Source: Amphiduros pacificus
Taxonomy: Eukaryota; Annelida; Polychaeta; Phyllodocida; Hesionidae
Assembly: GCA_949316495.1 (NCBI GenBank)
Contig: OX439005.1
Location: 28,418,217-28,482,216 of the forward strand
DNA: 64,000 nucleotides
Direction of reading: 5' to 3'
Shown: positions 12,115 through 25,278 of the stretch, piece after piece
How positions within the stretch are numbered: the stretch's first letter is position 1
How the letters are laid out: each line of letters starts with the position of its first letter
Notes under the pieces: generated by a model
The model's database searches: none
What the model saw: only the letters and a program-made list of their open reading frames with translations
What the model was told of the DNA's origin: nothing
Made by a program: the position numbers and the translations under genes

Positions 12115-13750
12115 TATATTACATAATTTTATTTACCCATTCATTTTCTCTCTCTCTTTTGTTTCACATGTATATCAAATAAAGTCTTGATCAATTGGCA
12201 TAAAGCACATATTTTTACAAAACATTGAAGAGGTCAAATGATGCATGGACATGACATGGATGGCTGGCAAAAAAACAACAGGGAGGTTATATAAGGTAGC
12301 CATAAACATATCTGAAACTAATTTATACCAACTTTACTAGCATACTGAAAGTTTGGATTATTAAAGTAAGATTTTACTGTTTTCATAAAAAAAATGTTTT
12401 ATCATGTTCTATTAAAAACATATTTTATCAGTTCCTATTAAAAGCTGACCACAGAAATCCTGTTAACTTCATTACGACCCAATAATTTGCCATCACATGA
12501 TAAATTCCTTGAATTTTACACTTTAAATTTATTAAATTTATGCTATTTTTATACTTTTATACAATTTATACGAGAAGATAACACAGGTATGGTGGATTGC
12601 ATATGACAATATGAAGATTAGCCTATGGCTTGGGGAATAATCATGTGGAAAGTGCAGATTACACAGTCTATACCCTATTATAGCACCAGACACACTCCAA
12701 ATATCAACCCAATATTAGCTGTCATGTCCACCAGGCTTATTAGAGGAGATGGGGTATGATAAGATTAGAGAATAGAGGATTAGATGAGATTAGTGTTTAA
12801 TCTAGCACTTGAGTCAGAAGCATGTGTGAACTCTGTATGGATGCTGCCTGCAGTCCTGATTCTCAAGCTGACTGATGCAGAGATTGCATGCCAACCACAT
12901 CACCCTCCGCCTTCCTAAAATACCACACTCCACCTACCCGCCACACCACACTCCACCTCCACAGATACACAAGTACCTGTCCTCACTGTATTAAATCAAA
13001 TTTACCCAATAGAATAAATGACTGTTTTTGGTGTTTACACAACTGAGTATTGGTCCAAACTGAGTATTGGTCTAAAAAGGCTGATATGAAAGTACAGCTT
13101 TGATCTGATCAGATATCGGCATTAAAAACATCATAAATTTTGATAGTATAGAGAACACTTCTAAAGTTGATTACCAAGGTAGATACTTAGTCCTTCCCTC
13201 TCCAGCAGTAAACCAATTTATGATTCATTAAATTGTTTTATATTTCAATATTGCACAATACACTGATGTATTTTGCCCAACCAAAAACTTGCATGCACAG
13301 GACTGGGTGTCCATTAATTTAATGAGACGAGAACGTCTCTTCACATGAGCTTTACCAAATAACCAAAGTGCCTAATATGGCACAATAGATATGGCACAAT
13401 ATTTGATCATTTAATGAAATTGGCTACAAGTTAAACTGACATGAAAAATTAAATGTATTTGGTCATATTTTATTTATTTATTATTGTCAGGAAATTGTCA
13501 TTATCTGCTTTCTGTGATTTTTAGCTTGTTCCTGCAATTTTCATGGGAATAGCTCAAGAGGGGAGAGCATGCCCACGAATAGACAGGATAGGAATTTCAG
13601 ATTCACATAACTCAAAAGCAATAGTTCATTTTTTTAAATGTACAATATAATGCACATTTCTTTCAAAGAGCATGATTATTGAAAAGAATGGTTATAGCCT
13701 TACTTAGTCACATCTACCTGCTACAAGTAAAGACATGGAGTAAGTAGGTT
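12115..13750. other. Intron 1, unique sequence
   Basis: Only a short C-rich stretch (12,900-12,965) with a doubled ACCACACTCCACCT motif stands out. Confidence 0.45.
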
Positions 13751-13756
13751 ACATGT

Positions 13757-13975
13757 AAAAATGGTTACATGTAAAAATGGTTACAGGTAAAGATGGTTAC
13801 AGGTAAAGATGGTTACAGGTAAAGATGGTTACAGGTAAAGATGGTTACAATTAAAGATGGTTACAGGTAAAGATGGTTACAGGTAAAGATGGTTACAGGT
13901 AAAGATGGTTACAGGTAAAGATGGTTACAGGTAAAGATGGTTACAGGTAAAGATGGTTACAGGTAAAGTGGGATA
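13757..13975 (+). repeat. 16-bp minisatellite (about 13 units)
   Basis: The unit is GGTTACAGGTAAAGAT; the first copies read GGTTACATGTAAAAAT. Confidence 0.95.
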
Positions 13976-14024
13976 ACAAGGTTACATGTAAAGAGGGGTA
14001 AAAGTGGGTCAGGGCTAGGGGTAA

Positions 14025-14600
14025 AGATGGGTAGCAAGTCGATCACAGGAAAAGATGTCTAGCAAGTTGGCTATGGGTAAAGATGGCTAGCAAGTAGGCT
14101 ATGGGTAAAGATGGCTAGCAAGTAGGCTATGGGTAAATATGGCTAGCAAGTAGGCTATGGGTAAAGATGGCTGGCAGGTCGGGTTAGGGTAAAGAAAGAT
14201 AATAAGGAGATTATGTGAAAAGACCAGCAGTAAGTAAAGATGGCCAGGAAGTAAGCTAAAGTTAAAGATGGCTAGTAAGTAGGGTATGGGTAAAGATGGC
14301 TAAGAAGTAGGCTATGGGTATAGATGGCTAGCAAGTAGGCTATGGGTATAGATGGCTAGCAAGTAGGCTATGGGTAAAGATGGCTAAGAAGTAGGCTATG
14401 GGTATAGATGTCTAGCAAGTAAGGTATGGGTATAGATGGCTAACAAGTAGGCCATGGGTAAAGATGGCTAGCAAGTAGGCCATGGGTATAGATGGCTAGC
14501 AAATAGGCCATGGGTATAGATGGCTAGCAGGTAGGGTAAGGGTAAAGGTAGATAATAAAGAGATTATGTGAAAAGACAGGCAGTAAGTAGATTGAGGATA
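14025..14600 (+). repeat. 28-bp minisatellite related to the 16-bp array, with 353-bp higher-order repeat
   Basis: The unit is AAGATGGCTAGCAAGTAGGC plus TATGGGTA. It shares GGTAAAGATGG with the neighbouring 16-bp unit. A distinctive segment (GATAATAAGGAGATTATGTG) occurs at 14,198 and 14,551. Confidence 0.9.
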
Positions 14601-14604
14601 AGGA

Positions 14605-17280
14605 TGGGGTTGCATGAACTCTTTTTCATCCCAGTTGAGGTTCAAAACAGGTCCATACTATGTTCAATTTGATATCATCCTGGTGCTGGTGCTTTGGCAT
14701 GATACAATTCATATCATGACTTTATTAAGGTACCTGTCCAGATCTACTCTTTCTAATATTCTAGGGAATACTTTTACTCAAAGGATCAAATTCTTTCCAT
14801 TTCGCATGGACAAAAGGTGAAGAAATGTCCTCTTTGATGTGTGATTTGAACTGCTTTCCACTAGACCATATGGGATCTGGTTAAAATAGAAATAGGTTCT
14901 CTGCCTTGAAACATGATTTAATTTGATGACATAACTTTCAAGCAGGCACACATCTCAGACAGAATGATTTGTCCCAGAATATTCTAATGAGATTTTGTGG
15001 GAGCAAAAAATCTATCAGTCCCTTGAAGCTAGTTCAATACTTCCATAATACCTTTCAGTGCCTTTTAATATTACTATTCGAGAAATAGTGTGCCATTGAG
15101 AGTGCATTTTGTTGAGGACATTTTGTGGGATCATGCTTAACACACTCATAAACATCCACATAATATCACATAACTGCAGATAACATAACAGGTCTTGGGG
15201 CATGTGCTTTTAGAAGTCTAACTTTGCATCGTTTAATGTTTAATTATGTCAAAGTGATCCCTCATTTGGGTCAAAAGTAATCCTTAAATGTGACATCTAT
15301 TTTGTGTAAAAAAGGTTATTCTTCATCCACAAAAAGGATACCTAAATTGTATCAATATTTAATTCTTTTTATACAAATATCTATCATAAATGGTAACTTC
15401 TATATCAGGAAATATTCAGACTGGAATATTTTATGAGAAATCGTGTCTGGCATAATGTCACACATCACAAGGCATAGCCATATTTTTGCAGCACTTGATG
15501 TCATGAGGTCAGACAAGGTTTGGCACCAACCTTTGGGTGAACCTATAATTCTACTCTTTTCTAATTCTCCAGCAAAAGATCAGTTAGACCTGTGATCCTG
15601 TTCTCATGATCTGCCATGGTTAAGAACAAGTTCAGATAAATTTCACTCTCTATAACAATAATTTAGAATATGTAATAACATATAAGAAATTATATATAGC
15701 TGGTTAAAGTTAAAGTAATGTTCAATAGTGCTGCAACCTGATCCATTATCGTAAGACTTGGTGTCCAATATGCTTTCAATACATCATTTTGCTTTGCAAT
15801 ACATATTGTTAAAAACATTCATTCATGGTCATGATTCAACTGAACACTAACCATTACTTTCAAATCAATCTCATTTATCATGTTAAATGATTTCCTCAAT
15901 GTATCAAAAACATGTTCATGCCAAACAGTACTATGAGAATTTGGGTGATACAGATGTTACAAAATGTGCAGTTTCATCAAGAAAAATCATGGCACCAATT
16001 TTCACCCTCAGATGTTGTGTTGGAGAAAAGGAACCAAAGAGACATCTTGCCACAAGTGTTCTTTGCTGGAAAACAAGTCTCCTGCGGCTTTGAACAACTC
16101 CCATTAATCAACATATGCAATTCAATTTGTTTTAATTTGCAATTTTAACAAACAGCCTGTAAGCCTACTTTCAGGGTTCAGTTAAAATCACACAGTTCAA
16201 TTTGAATAAAGGCAAAGCTTTTAAGATTTTAATTGATTTTTCAATTATAAACAATGGTGTATTTAAAAAAACTGTGGCATTAAATATAACAATATTAATC
16301 ATGATACCACACACTAATGTTTTTAGATTGATTTGTTAAAATTAAAATTTAGAAAAAAAAATACATCAATTTTCATTGACGCTCATTTTTGTTGGCTTAT
16401 ATTCGAGTTGTTCAGCCTCAAATAGAAGACATACATGAAATGTAATAATTTGCATTTCAATCACAACCTGCCTTATAAAGTTATAAAATGAAATCCAATA
16501 TAAAGTTATAATTCGTTTTCTGCCACTCATCTTTTTCAAAACTCATTACTTTTCAAATATTTTCTAAAATGTCCATTAATTCACATTCTCCGCCTGTATA
16601 TATGACAGTATAATTAAAATTGAGTAATAAACGTCATTGCTAGATTCTGTGACCCTCTTATATGTAGACATATAATGTGGCACTTAGCATGAATATTAAA
16701 TGAGGCCATATCATAATCTACTGTCCATATTGTTGTTTGTGAATGGCAGTTATCAATATAGGTCAGGACATTTTGTTGTGAACTGTATACATCTACTGAT
16801 ATTTGGACAGGACAAACTTATATATACTATATACACACAGAACCTGGGTGCATGCTAGATAAACTTAATAAACAAGTAAATGGAGATAGCTATTTGAACC
16901 AAATTTCATAATGGAATAGGTTTGACTCATCTGAGATATTCTTTACAATATCAAGGATATTATATGCATTGCTAACATAATAATGCCAAACCAAATGTCA
17001 CCATCATTATAATTCTAAGCCTGGATGCCTCTCATTCAAAACAATATTTACTGCATTAGATATATGTGATTTAAAATCTTTCCTGCACACTTCATACAGC
17101 AACTTTTCTAAAAAGGCTTCCAAAAGTCAAAAGTTTCACCGATAATTCGAAATAATATGATTGTGAGTTTTCCAATATAAGTTAAGAGATAACATATCCT
17201 GAATTAATATGCAAAGGTTTCAGTAAATTCCAACCAATTTGAAAAATATCTTGTAAAATGGCTGATTTATTGTAATATTA
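14605..17280. other. Intron 1, unique sequence
   Basis: AT-rich with short chance frames of up to 78 codons. No splice-bounded exon or repeat recognised. Confidence 0.45.
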
Positions 17281-17670
17281 AGGTGAGGGGTAGAGTATTG
17301 GATAGATGCCTGTAAATAATTATAAAGACTGGGATGGGGAGAGCTATGAATTGGTGCCTGTAGTTTTAGTGGGATGAGAAGAGTAATAGATCTGTGCTCT
17401 AGTTCATTATCATAACGGGAACGAGAGGACTTATTACCTGAACTGGGAAACGTTATTACCCAGTGTCTGTGTATTCATCATATAGTGGGGGGATGGGAAG
17501 AGTTATTACCGAGTGTCTGTATTCATCATATAGTGGGGATGGGGAGAGTTATTACCCAGTGTCTGTATTCATCATATAGTGGAGATGGGGAGAGTTATTA
17601 CCCAGTGTCTGTATTCATCATATAGTGGGGATGGGGAGAGTTATTACCCAGTGTCTGTATTCATCATATA
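17281..17670 (+). repeat. 46-bp minisatellite, left part with decayed edge
   Basis: Clean units start near 17,455. From 17,281 to 17,455 there are progressively weaker, still recognisable copies (GGGATGGGGAGAGC, TGCCTGTAGTTTTAGTGGG). Confidence 0.85.
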
Positions 17671-18565
17671 CTGTATACAGACAAATTTTCGCGACCTTTT
17701 TATTTTCGCGTTAATTCGCGCCAGGACGTCATTCGCGAAATTAAATGGACGCGAAATTGAAGATGCATTACACAATATGAGGTCGTCATGTTAAAAAGCG
17801 GGAGTGACGGGGACAAGCTCTTATTTTTGGCGCGAAAACAATTGGAGTCTATCAACACGCATTGAAATATTAATATATTGCGCAATGATGGATCCCTGGC
17901 TTCTCCTCGTGTTGCGGACGTGAATTACTGCGATGCCACGTACATGATATTTACGTTTTACTTCATGGATAAATTCTCGACCTGCGAAGCATAATTTGTG
18001 ATAATATTGGGTAAATACCTTTATTTATCATTTAAAACGCAATTAAAATCGATCCACGTGTGAAGGCATTTCTGTCAAAAAGGGAAGATACAACTCAACA
18101 CAACACGTGGTCGCAATTTTGAAAGGCGGAAGTGACGGGAAGAGGCTCTTGTTTTAGTGCGAAAACGATTGTTAATATATTGCGCAATAATGGATGGTTT
18201 TGTTCTGTTCTCGACCTGCAAAGCGTAATTTGTGATAATAATATGTATATACCTTTATTTATTATTTAAAACGCAATTAAGATCGATCCACGTGTGAAAG
18301 CATTTCTGCCAAAAAGGGAAGACACGACTCAAAGCAGTGGAAACAAAGACGAAATGCAAAACTGTGAACGCTGAATCAGTGAGAACAAAGTCAAAACAAA
18401 GTGTTTCGAATTTTTTTGTTTAGTTCTGTTCTCGACCTGCAAAGCGTAATTTGTGATAATATTATGTACTAGAAATCCAAAATTCGCGAAAATAAAACGG
18501 CGCGAACCTGTCTTAAACGGCGATGGCGCGAAAATAACTAGGCGCGAATTTTTCTCGGTATACAG
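17671..18565. mobile_element. Non-autonomous DNA transposon inserted in the 46-bp minisatellite, TA target duplication
   Basis: The left end CTGTATACAGACAAATTTTC and the inverted right end CTGTATACCGAGAAAAATTC form imperfect terminal inverted repeats, continuing as CGCG-rich sequence. TA flanks both sides (17,669-17,670 and 18,566-18,567), and removing the element restores a minisatellite unit exactly. It is 895 bp, CpG-rich, and has no transposase frame. Inside, a segment of about 270 bp (TTGCGCAAT, CTCGACCTGC, CGATCCACGTGTGAA) is present twice and partly a third time. The TA target suggests a Tc1/mariner-like or similar mobiliser, which is inference. Confidence 0.85.
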
Positions 18566-20942
18566 TAGTGGGGATGGGAAGAGTTATTACCCAGTGTCTG
18601 TATTCATCATATAGTGGAGATGGGAAGAGTTATTACCCAGTGTCTGTATTCATCATATAGTGGGGGGATGGGAAGAGTTATTACCCAGTGTCTGTATTCA
18701 TCATATAGCATGGATGGGAAGTGTTATTACCCAGTGCCTGTATTCATCATATAGTGGAGATGGGAAGAGTTATTACCCAGTGTCTGTGTTCATCATATAG
18801 TGGAGATGGGAAGAGTTATTACCCAGTGTCTGTATTCATCATATAGTGGGGGGATGGGAAGAGTTATTACCGAGTGTCTGTATTCATCATATAGTGGAGA
18901 TGGGAAGAGTTATTACCCAGTGCCTGTATTCATCATATAGTGGGGATGGGAGGAGTTATTACCCAGTGTCTGTATTCATCATATAGTGGGGGGATGGGAA
19001 GAGTTATTACCGAGTGTCTGTATTCATCATATAGTGGGGGGATGGGAAGAGTTATTACCGAGTGTCTGTATTCATCATATAGTGGGGATGGGAAGAGTTA
19101 TTACCCAGTGTCTGTGTTCATCATATAGTGGAGATGGGAAGAGTTATTACCCAGTGTCTGTATTCATCATATAGTGGGGGGATGGGAAGAGTTATTACCG
19201 AGTGTCTGTATTCATCATATAGTGGGGATGGGAAGAGTTATTACCCAGTGTCTGTATTCATCGTATAGTGGAGATGGGAAGAGTTATTACCCAGTGCCTG
19301 TATTCATCATATAGTGGAGATGGGAAGAGTTATTACCCAGTGTCTGTATTCATCATATAGTGGAGATGGGAAGAGTTATTACCCAGTGTCTGTGTTCATC
19401 ATATAGTGGAGATGGGAAGAGTTATTACCCAGTGTCTGTATTCATCATATAGTGGGGGGATGGGGAGAGTTATTACCCAGTGTCTGTATTCATCATATAG
19501 TGGGGGGATGGGAAGAGTTATTACCCAGTGTCTGTATTCATCATATAGTGGGGATGGGAAGAGTTATTACCCAGTGCCTGTATTCATCATATAGTGGGGA
19601 TGGGAAGAGTTATTACCCAGTGTCTGTATTCATCATATAGTGGAGATGGGAAGAGTTATTACCCAGTCTCTCTGTGTTCATCATATAGTGGAGATGGGAA
19701 GAGTTATTACCCAGTGTCTGTATTCATCATATAGTGGGGATGGGGAGAGTTATTACCCAGTGTCTGTATTCATCATATAGTGGGGGGATGGGAAGAGTTA
19801 TTACCCAGTGTCTGTATTCATCATATAGTGGAGATGGGAAGAGTTATTACCCAGTGCCTGTATTCATCATATAGTGGAGATGTGAAGAGTTATTACCCAG
19901 TGCCTGTATTCATCATATAGTGGGGGGATGGGGAGAGTTATTACCCAGTGTCTGTATTCATCATATAGTGGAGATGGGAAGAGTTATTACCCAGTGCCTG
20001 TATTCGTTATATAGTGGGGATGGGGAGAGTTATTACCCAGTGTCTGTATTCATCATATAATGGAGATGGGAAGAGTTATTACCCAGTGCCTGTATTCGTT
20101 ATATAGTGGGGATGGGAAGAGTTATTACCCAGTGCCTGTATTCATCATATAGTGGGGGAATGGGGAGAGTTATTACCCAGTGTCTGTATTCTTCATATAG
20201 CAGGGATGGGAAGAGTTATTACCCAGTGTCTGTATTCATCATATAGTGGGGATGGGAAGAGTTATTACCCAGTGTCTGTATTCGTTATATAGTGGAGATG
20301 GGAAGAGTTATAACCCAGTGCCTGTATTCGTTATATAGTGGGGATGGGAAGAGTTATTACCCAGTGTCTGTATTCATCATATAGTGGGGATGGGAAGAGT
20401 TATTACCCAGTGTCTGTATTCATCATATAGTGGGGGGGGGGGGGGGGGGGAATGGGGAGAGTTATTACCCAGTGTCTGTATTCATCATATAGTGGGGGAG
20501 GGGAATGGGGAGAGTTATTACCCAGTGTCTGTATTCTTCATATAGCAGGGATGGGAAGAGTTATTACCCAGTGTCTGTATTCATCATATAGTGGGGATGG
20601 GAAGAGTTATTACCCAGTGTCTGTATTCATCATATAGTGGGGGGATGGGGAGAGTTATTACCCAGTGTCTGTATTCATCATATAGTGGGGATGGGGAGAG
20701 TTATTACCCAGTGCCTGTATTCATCATATAGCAGGGATGGGAAGAGTTATTACCCAGTGTCTGTATTCGTTATATAGTGGGGATGGGGAGAGTTATAACC
20801 CAGTGTCTGTATTCATCATAAAGTGGGGATGGGAAGAGTTATTACCCAGTGTCTGTATTCATCATATAGTGGGGATGGGGAGAGTTATAACCCAGTGCCT
20901 GTATTCATCATATAGTGGGGATGGGGAGAGTTATTAACCAGA
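18566..20942 (+). repeat. 46-bp minisatellite, main array (about 50 units)
   Basis: The unit is GATGGGAAGAGTTATTACCC then AGTGTCTGTATTCATCATAT and AGTGG, with length variation mainly in the G run. Variants (GAG/GGG, TGCCTG/TGTCTG, TGTGTTC) recur at roughly 280-330 bp, showing higher-order structure. A G run of about 20 occurs near 20,431-20,451. Frames read through it are repeat artefacts. Confidence 0.95.
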
Positions 20943-20944
20943 GT

Positions 20945-21880
20945 CTATTGTTAATCATTTGAGTGGTGAGTAAAACAATGAATCAGTGCTAGTATTTCAC
21001 ATCCATCTAAAATAATACTATCAAATAGTTCAAGTTTAAAATTTCTGAACTAGAAATTTACAAGAAAGCTGTAACCTTACTGCTTTTGGGTATCTTGTTT
21101 GGGGGGGGGGGGGACATGAGACAATGGTTCATTAAAGTTGCAAATGTCTTATTCTGATACATGCCTCAGGGGAATAATGGACCCATCTAAGTTTTTAACA
21201 CAATTTATTGTGTTCTTTGATACAATACACTACACAGCTGCTCACCATTTTGCTAGGAAACTCTATGTAAGTATGGTAATGTACTGGGATTGGTTGCTTT
21301 GTTGCACAATCATATAAATAATGTCCTCTCATAGTCTTATAACATCGTATTATTTAATTTGAATTGTCTCATCACTTTTAGTTTATGAGGAGACAAATGT
21401 GACAATCATTTTTTTCTAGCAATATCTTTGTAATATTAGAAATTAACAGTTCATTGCTTTGAAAAAACCATGTTTTTGCACATTCAAACTTCTTTGATTG
21501 TCCCAGATGTCGACAAACTGATTTGAACCCAAAATGTGAATTCAATGTTTGGAATTGACATTGCAGACTTCCATGAGTTGAGTGCATATAAGGCAAGAGG
21601 CACTAGGGCATGACTGCCATATCAGGCACAATATGGGGTGGGGAATGCAGTCTCTTGGAGGTAATACTTTTTTTAAATTTTGTTCTTGCTATTTAAGAAG
21701 AAAAACTTTGATAAGGCAATACATATTTTAAAATTATTTTCAACAACCTACTTCCCTGACTCAGTCTGAAATTAAAATCGTACTAATATGAAAAAAAAAG
21801 TAAAAATAAGTAAATATGATATGAGCATGATATGAGAGTGTATTTTTCAGAGATCGGTCTACTGATTAATTCCACCCTAC
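20945..21880. other. Start of intron 1 after exon 1a
   Basis: Unique sequence with one G run near 21,100. Nothing else recognised. Confidence 0.45.
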
Positions 21881-22055
21881 CTGTGATACAGGTGTGTTTC
21901 TCTATGAATTGTTCCCTTTGATTTCTCAGATTCTGTCTCCACTCATCCTCCCTGGGTCCCTCAATGAGACTGAAAACTAGAGCTCCAACCGCGATATAGG
22001 CCGTCACGAACAATCCCAGCAGAATCAGACGTACTGTGCTCCTGTGCATATACAT
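21881..22055 (-). CDS. KCNK: TREK-like two-pore K+ channel, alternative first coding exon (proximal, '1a')
   Basis: The ATG lies at 22,055-22,053 and the exon ends ATCACAG|GTAGGG, giving 58 codons plus one base (phase 1). Only about eight residues precede the first membrane helix (VRLILLGLFVTAYIAVGAL, residues 8-26), which is followed by VFSLIE and a charged cap helix ending EKHTCIT. Splicing to the exon at 4,721 makes a Glu codon and continues directly into the cap, as in vertebrate TREK channels, where a similar Cys-containing segment follows the helix. This exon and the distal one match in helix pattern, cap length (one residue apart), cysteine position and splice phase, so they look like duplicated, mutually exclusive first exons. 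The very short tail here contrasts with 47 residues in the distal form. An in-frame read-through past the donor soon stops, supporting the splice site. Confidence 0.85.
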
Positions 22056-23450
22056 GCTGACCCCTCACCAACTCTCCACAACTCTCCTAAATATGTTTTC
22101 TCTAAATTTCTGTAATAATTTCTATATAAATTTCGTCAGTCCACACACACCTCACCGTGTGGACTTCACAGAGTGAGTGACAGACAGACTGCTGCTAAGT
22201 GCTTGTGACCCGGATCAGTCCATTATCAGTGCCGGGGTCATAGAGATGTACTATTGTTGCTATCGGCAGGGGGCAAAGGTAGAAATCATATAGAATCTGT
22301 GCATCATGTACGAGTGTCAGGTGATATCGAAAATAGTTTTCTCCCATAAATTGGTCTGATGGGTTTGGAATACAATTGCGGTTTTTGAACCAATAATGCA
22401 TAAGATCCACCACTGATCATGTACAGCACATAACAAAAACTGTAAACATGGAAACAGTACATTATTAGATATCTATATTTTAACATTTTAACAACTGTTA
22501 GCAATTAAATTTTGTCTATAGAATTTCTCAGATTATATTTTCCTATTTTTCATAATTTCCACTGCGCTCTAACCAACTGCTTCACGGTCTGTTTTTCATA
22601 TGTGGTCTCTTTGAACTTTGACATACAAATATTGAAACATGGGTCTCCATACAGACCAGAAAGTCACCTGAACATCTGACAAGAAAATCCTTAAAAAAAG
22701 AAAGAATTTGCATTTCTTACTTTTCATACTTATTCCTTAATCTTTTTCTGAGATTATTTGACATTTTGGTGATCAATTTTCTAATTTATATCTATGCATT
22801 CAATTTCGATTCTACTTATCTGAGTTTCTTTCATGTCCGCAACCCGTGACGCCAAAGCATGAAAAAGCTTCAAAATGGTTGGCAGCAGTCAATGATTTCA
22901 CACAACCTTTTGATGGACTATATATATAACGATTACATTATCAAAATAATTACATCAATGATTTGTACGCTAGCGACACATTTTTCTTTCATGGTGCTGG
23001 GAGCAATAATAATAATTATATTGCTCTCAGCTTAGTGTTCATCAATAACTTTTCATAATATTAAGAGTCGTATATAAATTCTTTTCATTAAACTTCCTGT
23101 AAAAATAAAAGAGCAATATAAATCAATTTCTCCATTTTAGGTTCATGGTTTAATTCTGGTGCAGGAATTCTCATTTTCACTGCTTAAGTGAACTGCCATC
23201 AGGTGTGAAAGAATGTATCAAGCATGTGTGAACTTTGGAGAACTGCAAGCTTGACTCATAGTAGTAATAATACTGTTTGACATGTCATTTTCGTTCAATC
23301 AGCTTATTACAGTCGTAACTTTCTTTCTATTCTTCTCAAGATTCCGAAACCAATTAGCCTGGACGTGCATTTACAGCCAAACTATTAATGAATTCCCTTC
23401 ACAGCCCGTAGAACGGTTGTCATTTTATCAGCTGTCATATCTAGAAAAAT
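22056..23450. promoter_or_regulatory. Upstream region of exon 1a, probable promoter area
   Basis: The proximal isoform must start here or splice from further upstream. On the minus strand AAATTATTACAG at about 22,110 could be an acceptor. No TATA box or clear start site was identified. The rest is AT-rich. Confidence 0.25.
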
Positions 23451-23451
23451 A

Positions 23452-24280
23452 CAGTCCACCTTCATTTATCTGACACTCTCGGTCGCACAAAATTATGTCG
23501 GATTAATGGGATTGTCGGTATTCTGAAACTCCATAATCTGACACATACACAGGGGGACACTGCCGACAGGGGCAGAGATTGGGCAATGTATCATTGTACA
23601 TGTAGGACTGCTATATGTAATATGTTAAATTCGAGACTTGCATCACATCTTTATTAATGAGAAAAAAAGACTTTATTCAAATGTTTTGGTTTAAATTTTA
23701 TTTAAACATTTATTAAAACATTTACAAGAACTCATCCATTTGTCACTATTCTATTGTTCTGCATGTCACAAGAGCTGGTCTGTGAAGTGCCTAATTGAAT
23801 CCTACTGGTGACAAGAGTTAATCTTACAATGAAAAGAACTCATCCCTATGACACTTTGGTTCTAATGAATGGGATGGTTGATTTAATCCCTTAGCTTTTT
23901 AACACTTGCCAGCTTGTTATGACAGCCCTGTGAGGGAAGAGATTAGACTAGCTCTTGTTGGGCCAAATGCAATTAACACCTGTATTGTGGGTCTGTCACC
24001 TGTCTGCAGTTGAGAGTTAATTGTTGTGTTGATGACAATCAGCTTGCAAATCAGTATTTCTGAACAATTAGCAAATGTTTGACTTTCTTTAATGTCGGAT
24101 ATATGAACCCAAAAACAATAGATTATGCAGTTTTGTGTTCAAAAAGGATTGTCGGTGTCTGAAACTGAAATTGTCAGATAGTTGAGTACAAATATAGAGA
24201 AAAACAGTTGGTCGCCAATAAAATATGGTCGGAAGGTGAAATGTCTGATTAATGAAGTGTCAGAAAGTGAGGGTGGACTG
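23452..24280. mobile_element. 829-bp MITE-like DNA transposon, pogo/Tigger-type ends, TA target duplication
   Basis: The left end CAGTCCACCTTCATTTATCT and inverted right end CAGTCCACCCTCACTTTCTG are flanked by TA (23,450-23,451 and 24,281-24,282). Further inward, both ends share TCTGACA and (A)TGTCGGATTAA-like blocks. CAGT... termini with a TA target are typical of the pogo/Tigger branch of Tc1/mariner. There is no transposase frame. Confidence 0.8.
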
Positions 24281-24561
24281 TATCCCAGATTGAATTTTAA
24301 TTGACACAAGAGTGACACCTGATTGATAACAAATGTTGAAACCCAAGCAGTAAGAATTGACAATACCCTGCTTGAAAGCAAGCATGAAGATCAAGGTATT
24401 TGGTTCAAGAGCACCCCGCGGTTTATTTAATTGAGGAACTTTTAGTTTTTTGTGGTTCACTTTTTATTACATAATTTTTTTATTTTTTTATTTTTTGTAT
24501 AAATTTCGGAATTATTCTGGGAGTTGATAATCAAATTCAAATTTGGATTTTTAACTGTTTT

Positions 24562-24680
24562 CTTTGTTAATTTTCTGATGTTCCTGGAGACAAAACAACT
24601 TTCAGGTTGTCACAAACCTTTAACTTTCCTCTTTGTTAATTTTCTGATGTCCTTGTGGACAAAAAAAACTTTAAGGTTAA
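24562..24680 (+). repeat. 69-bp tandem duplication, diverged
   Basis: CTTTGTTAATTTTCTGATGT recurs after 69 bp with a similar GGA(G)ACAAAA follow-on. Confidence 0.8.
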
Positions 24681-25278
24681 TTTCTTTTATCTTTATCTAT
24701 CAGTCCTCTCCATGTTGTGTGAGACTTCATTCTGATTTTGGGATTTGGAGACTATGATCGAACCAAAGATATAGTGTCGTCCTCTGGTGCCCATTTATTT
24801 CGCATTCCAAAATTTACAGGCAAGGGCCAGAATTTGAAAGAGAGCGTCACGCCAGAGAATATAATGCAGTATTGAAATACCGAGGTGGGATGGTCATAGT
24901 CATTCATAGAGAACATATTTTGGGGGTTGGTATGTTGATAAGACAGACATAACTACATATAATTCCAAACCAAGCAAAATAGCCTTGCATGGCTGCAGCT
25001 TGGATATGCCAAACAGGCTTTAAGTGATGATGTCTTTTTACAAAAAACGGAACGATCAGGACTCGACACTGACCACATAGTAAAGCTGTCAGTACAAAAT
25101 TTGACTGAGTTTCAGTGGTCAAAAGAGTATAGCCCAAATAACATAGTATTTGGCACTTTCGGCAAAACAAAATAACAATGGCTGGTGTATTTTGGATGAT
25201 TTTAGTGAGTTAAGCTTACTTGTATCATAGATTCATGGCCACTTAAGCATATCCGAAACTGCTTTAGAATTACCTGTG

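Noticed and set aside
18940-20937. Several 60-70 codon frames with GDGKSYYPVSVFII-type repeats
   Set aside because: The 46-bp unit cycles through all frames, so these are minisatellite artefacts.
24139-24460. Minus-strand frames of 66-80 codons
   Set aside because: They run across the end of a pogo-like MITE and AT-rich flank, with no transposase motifs.
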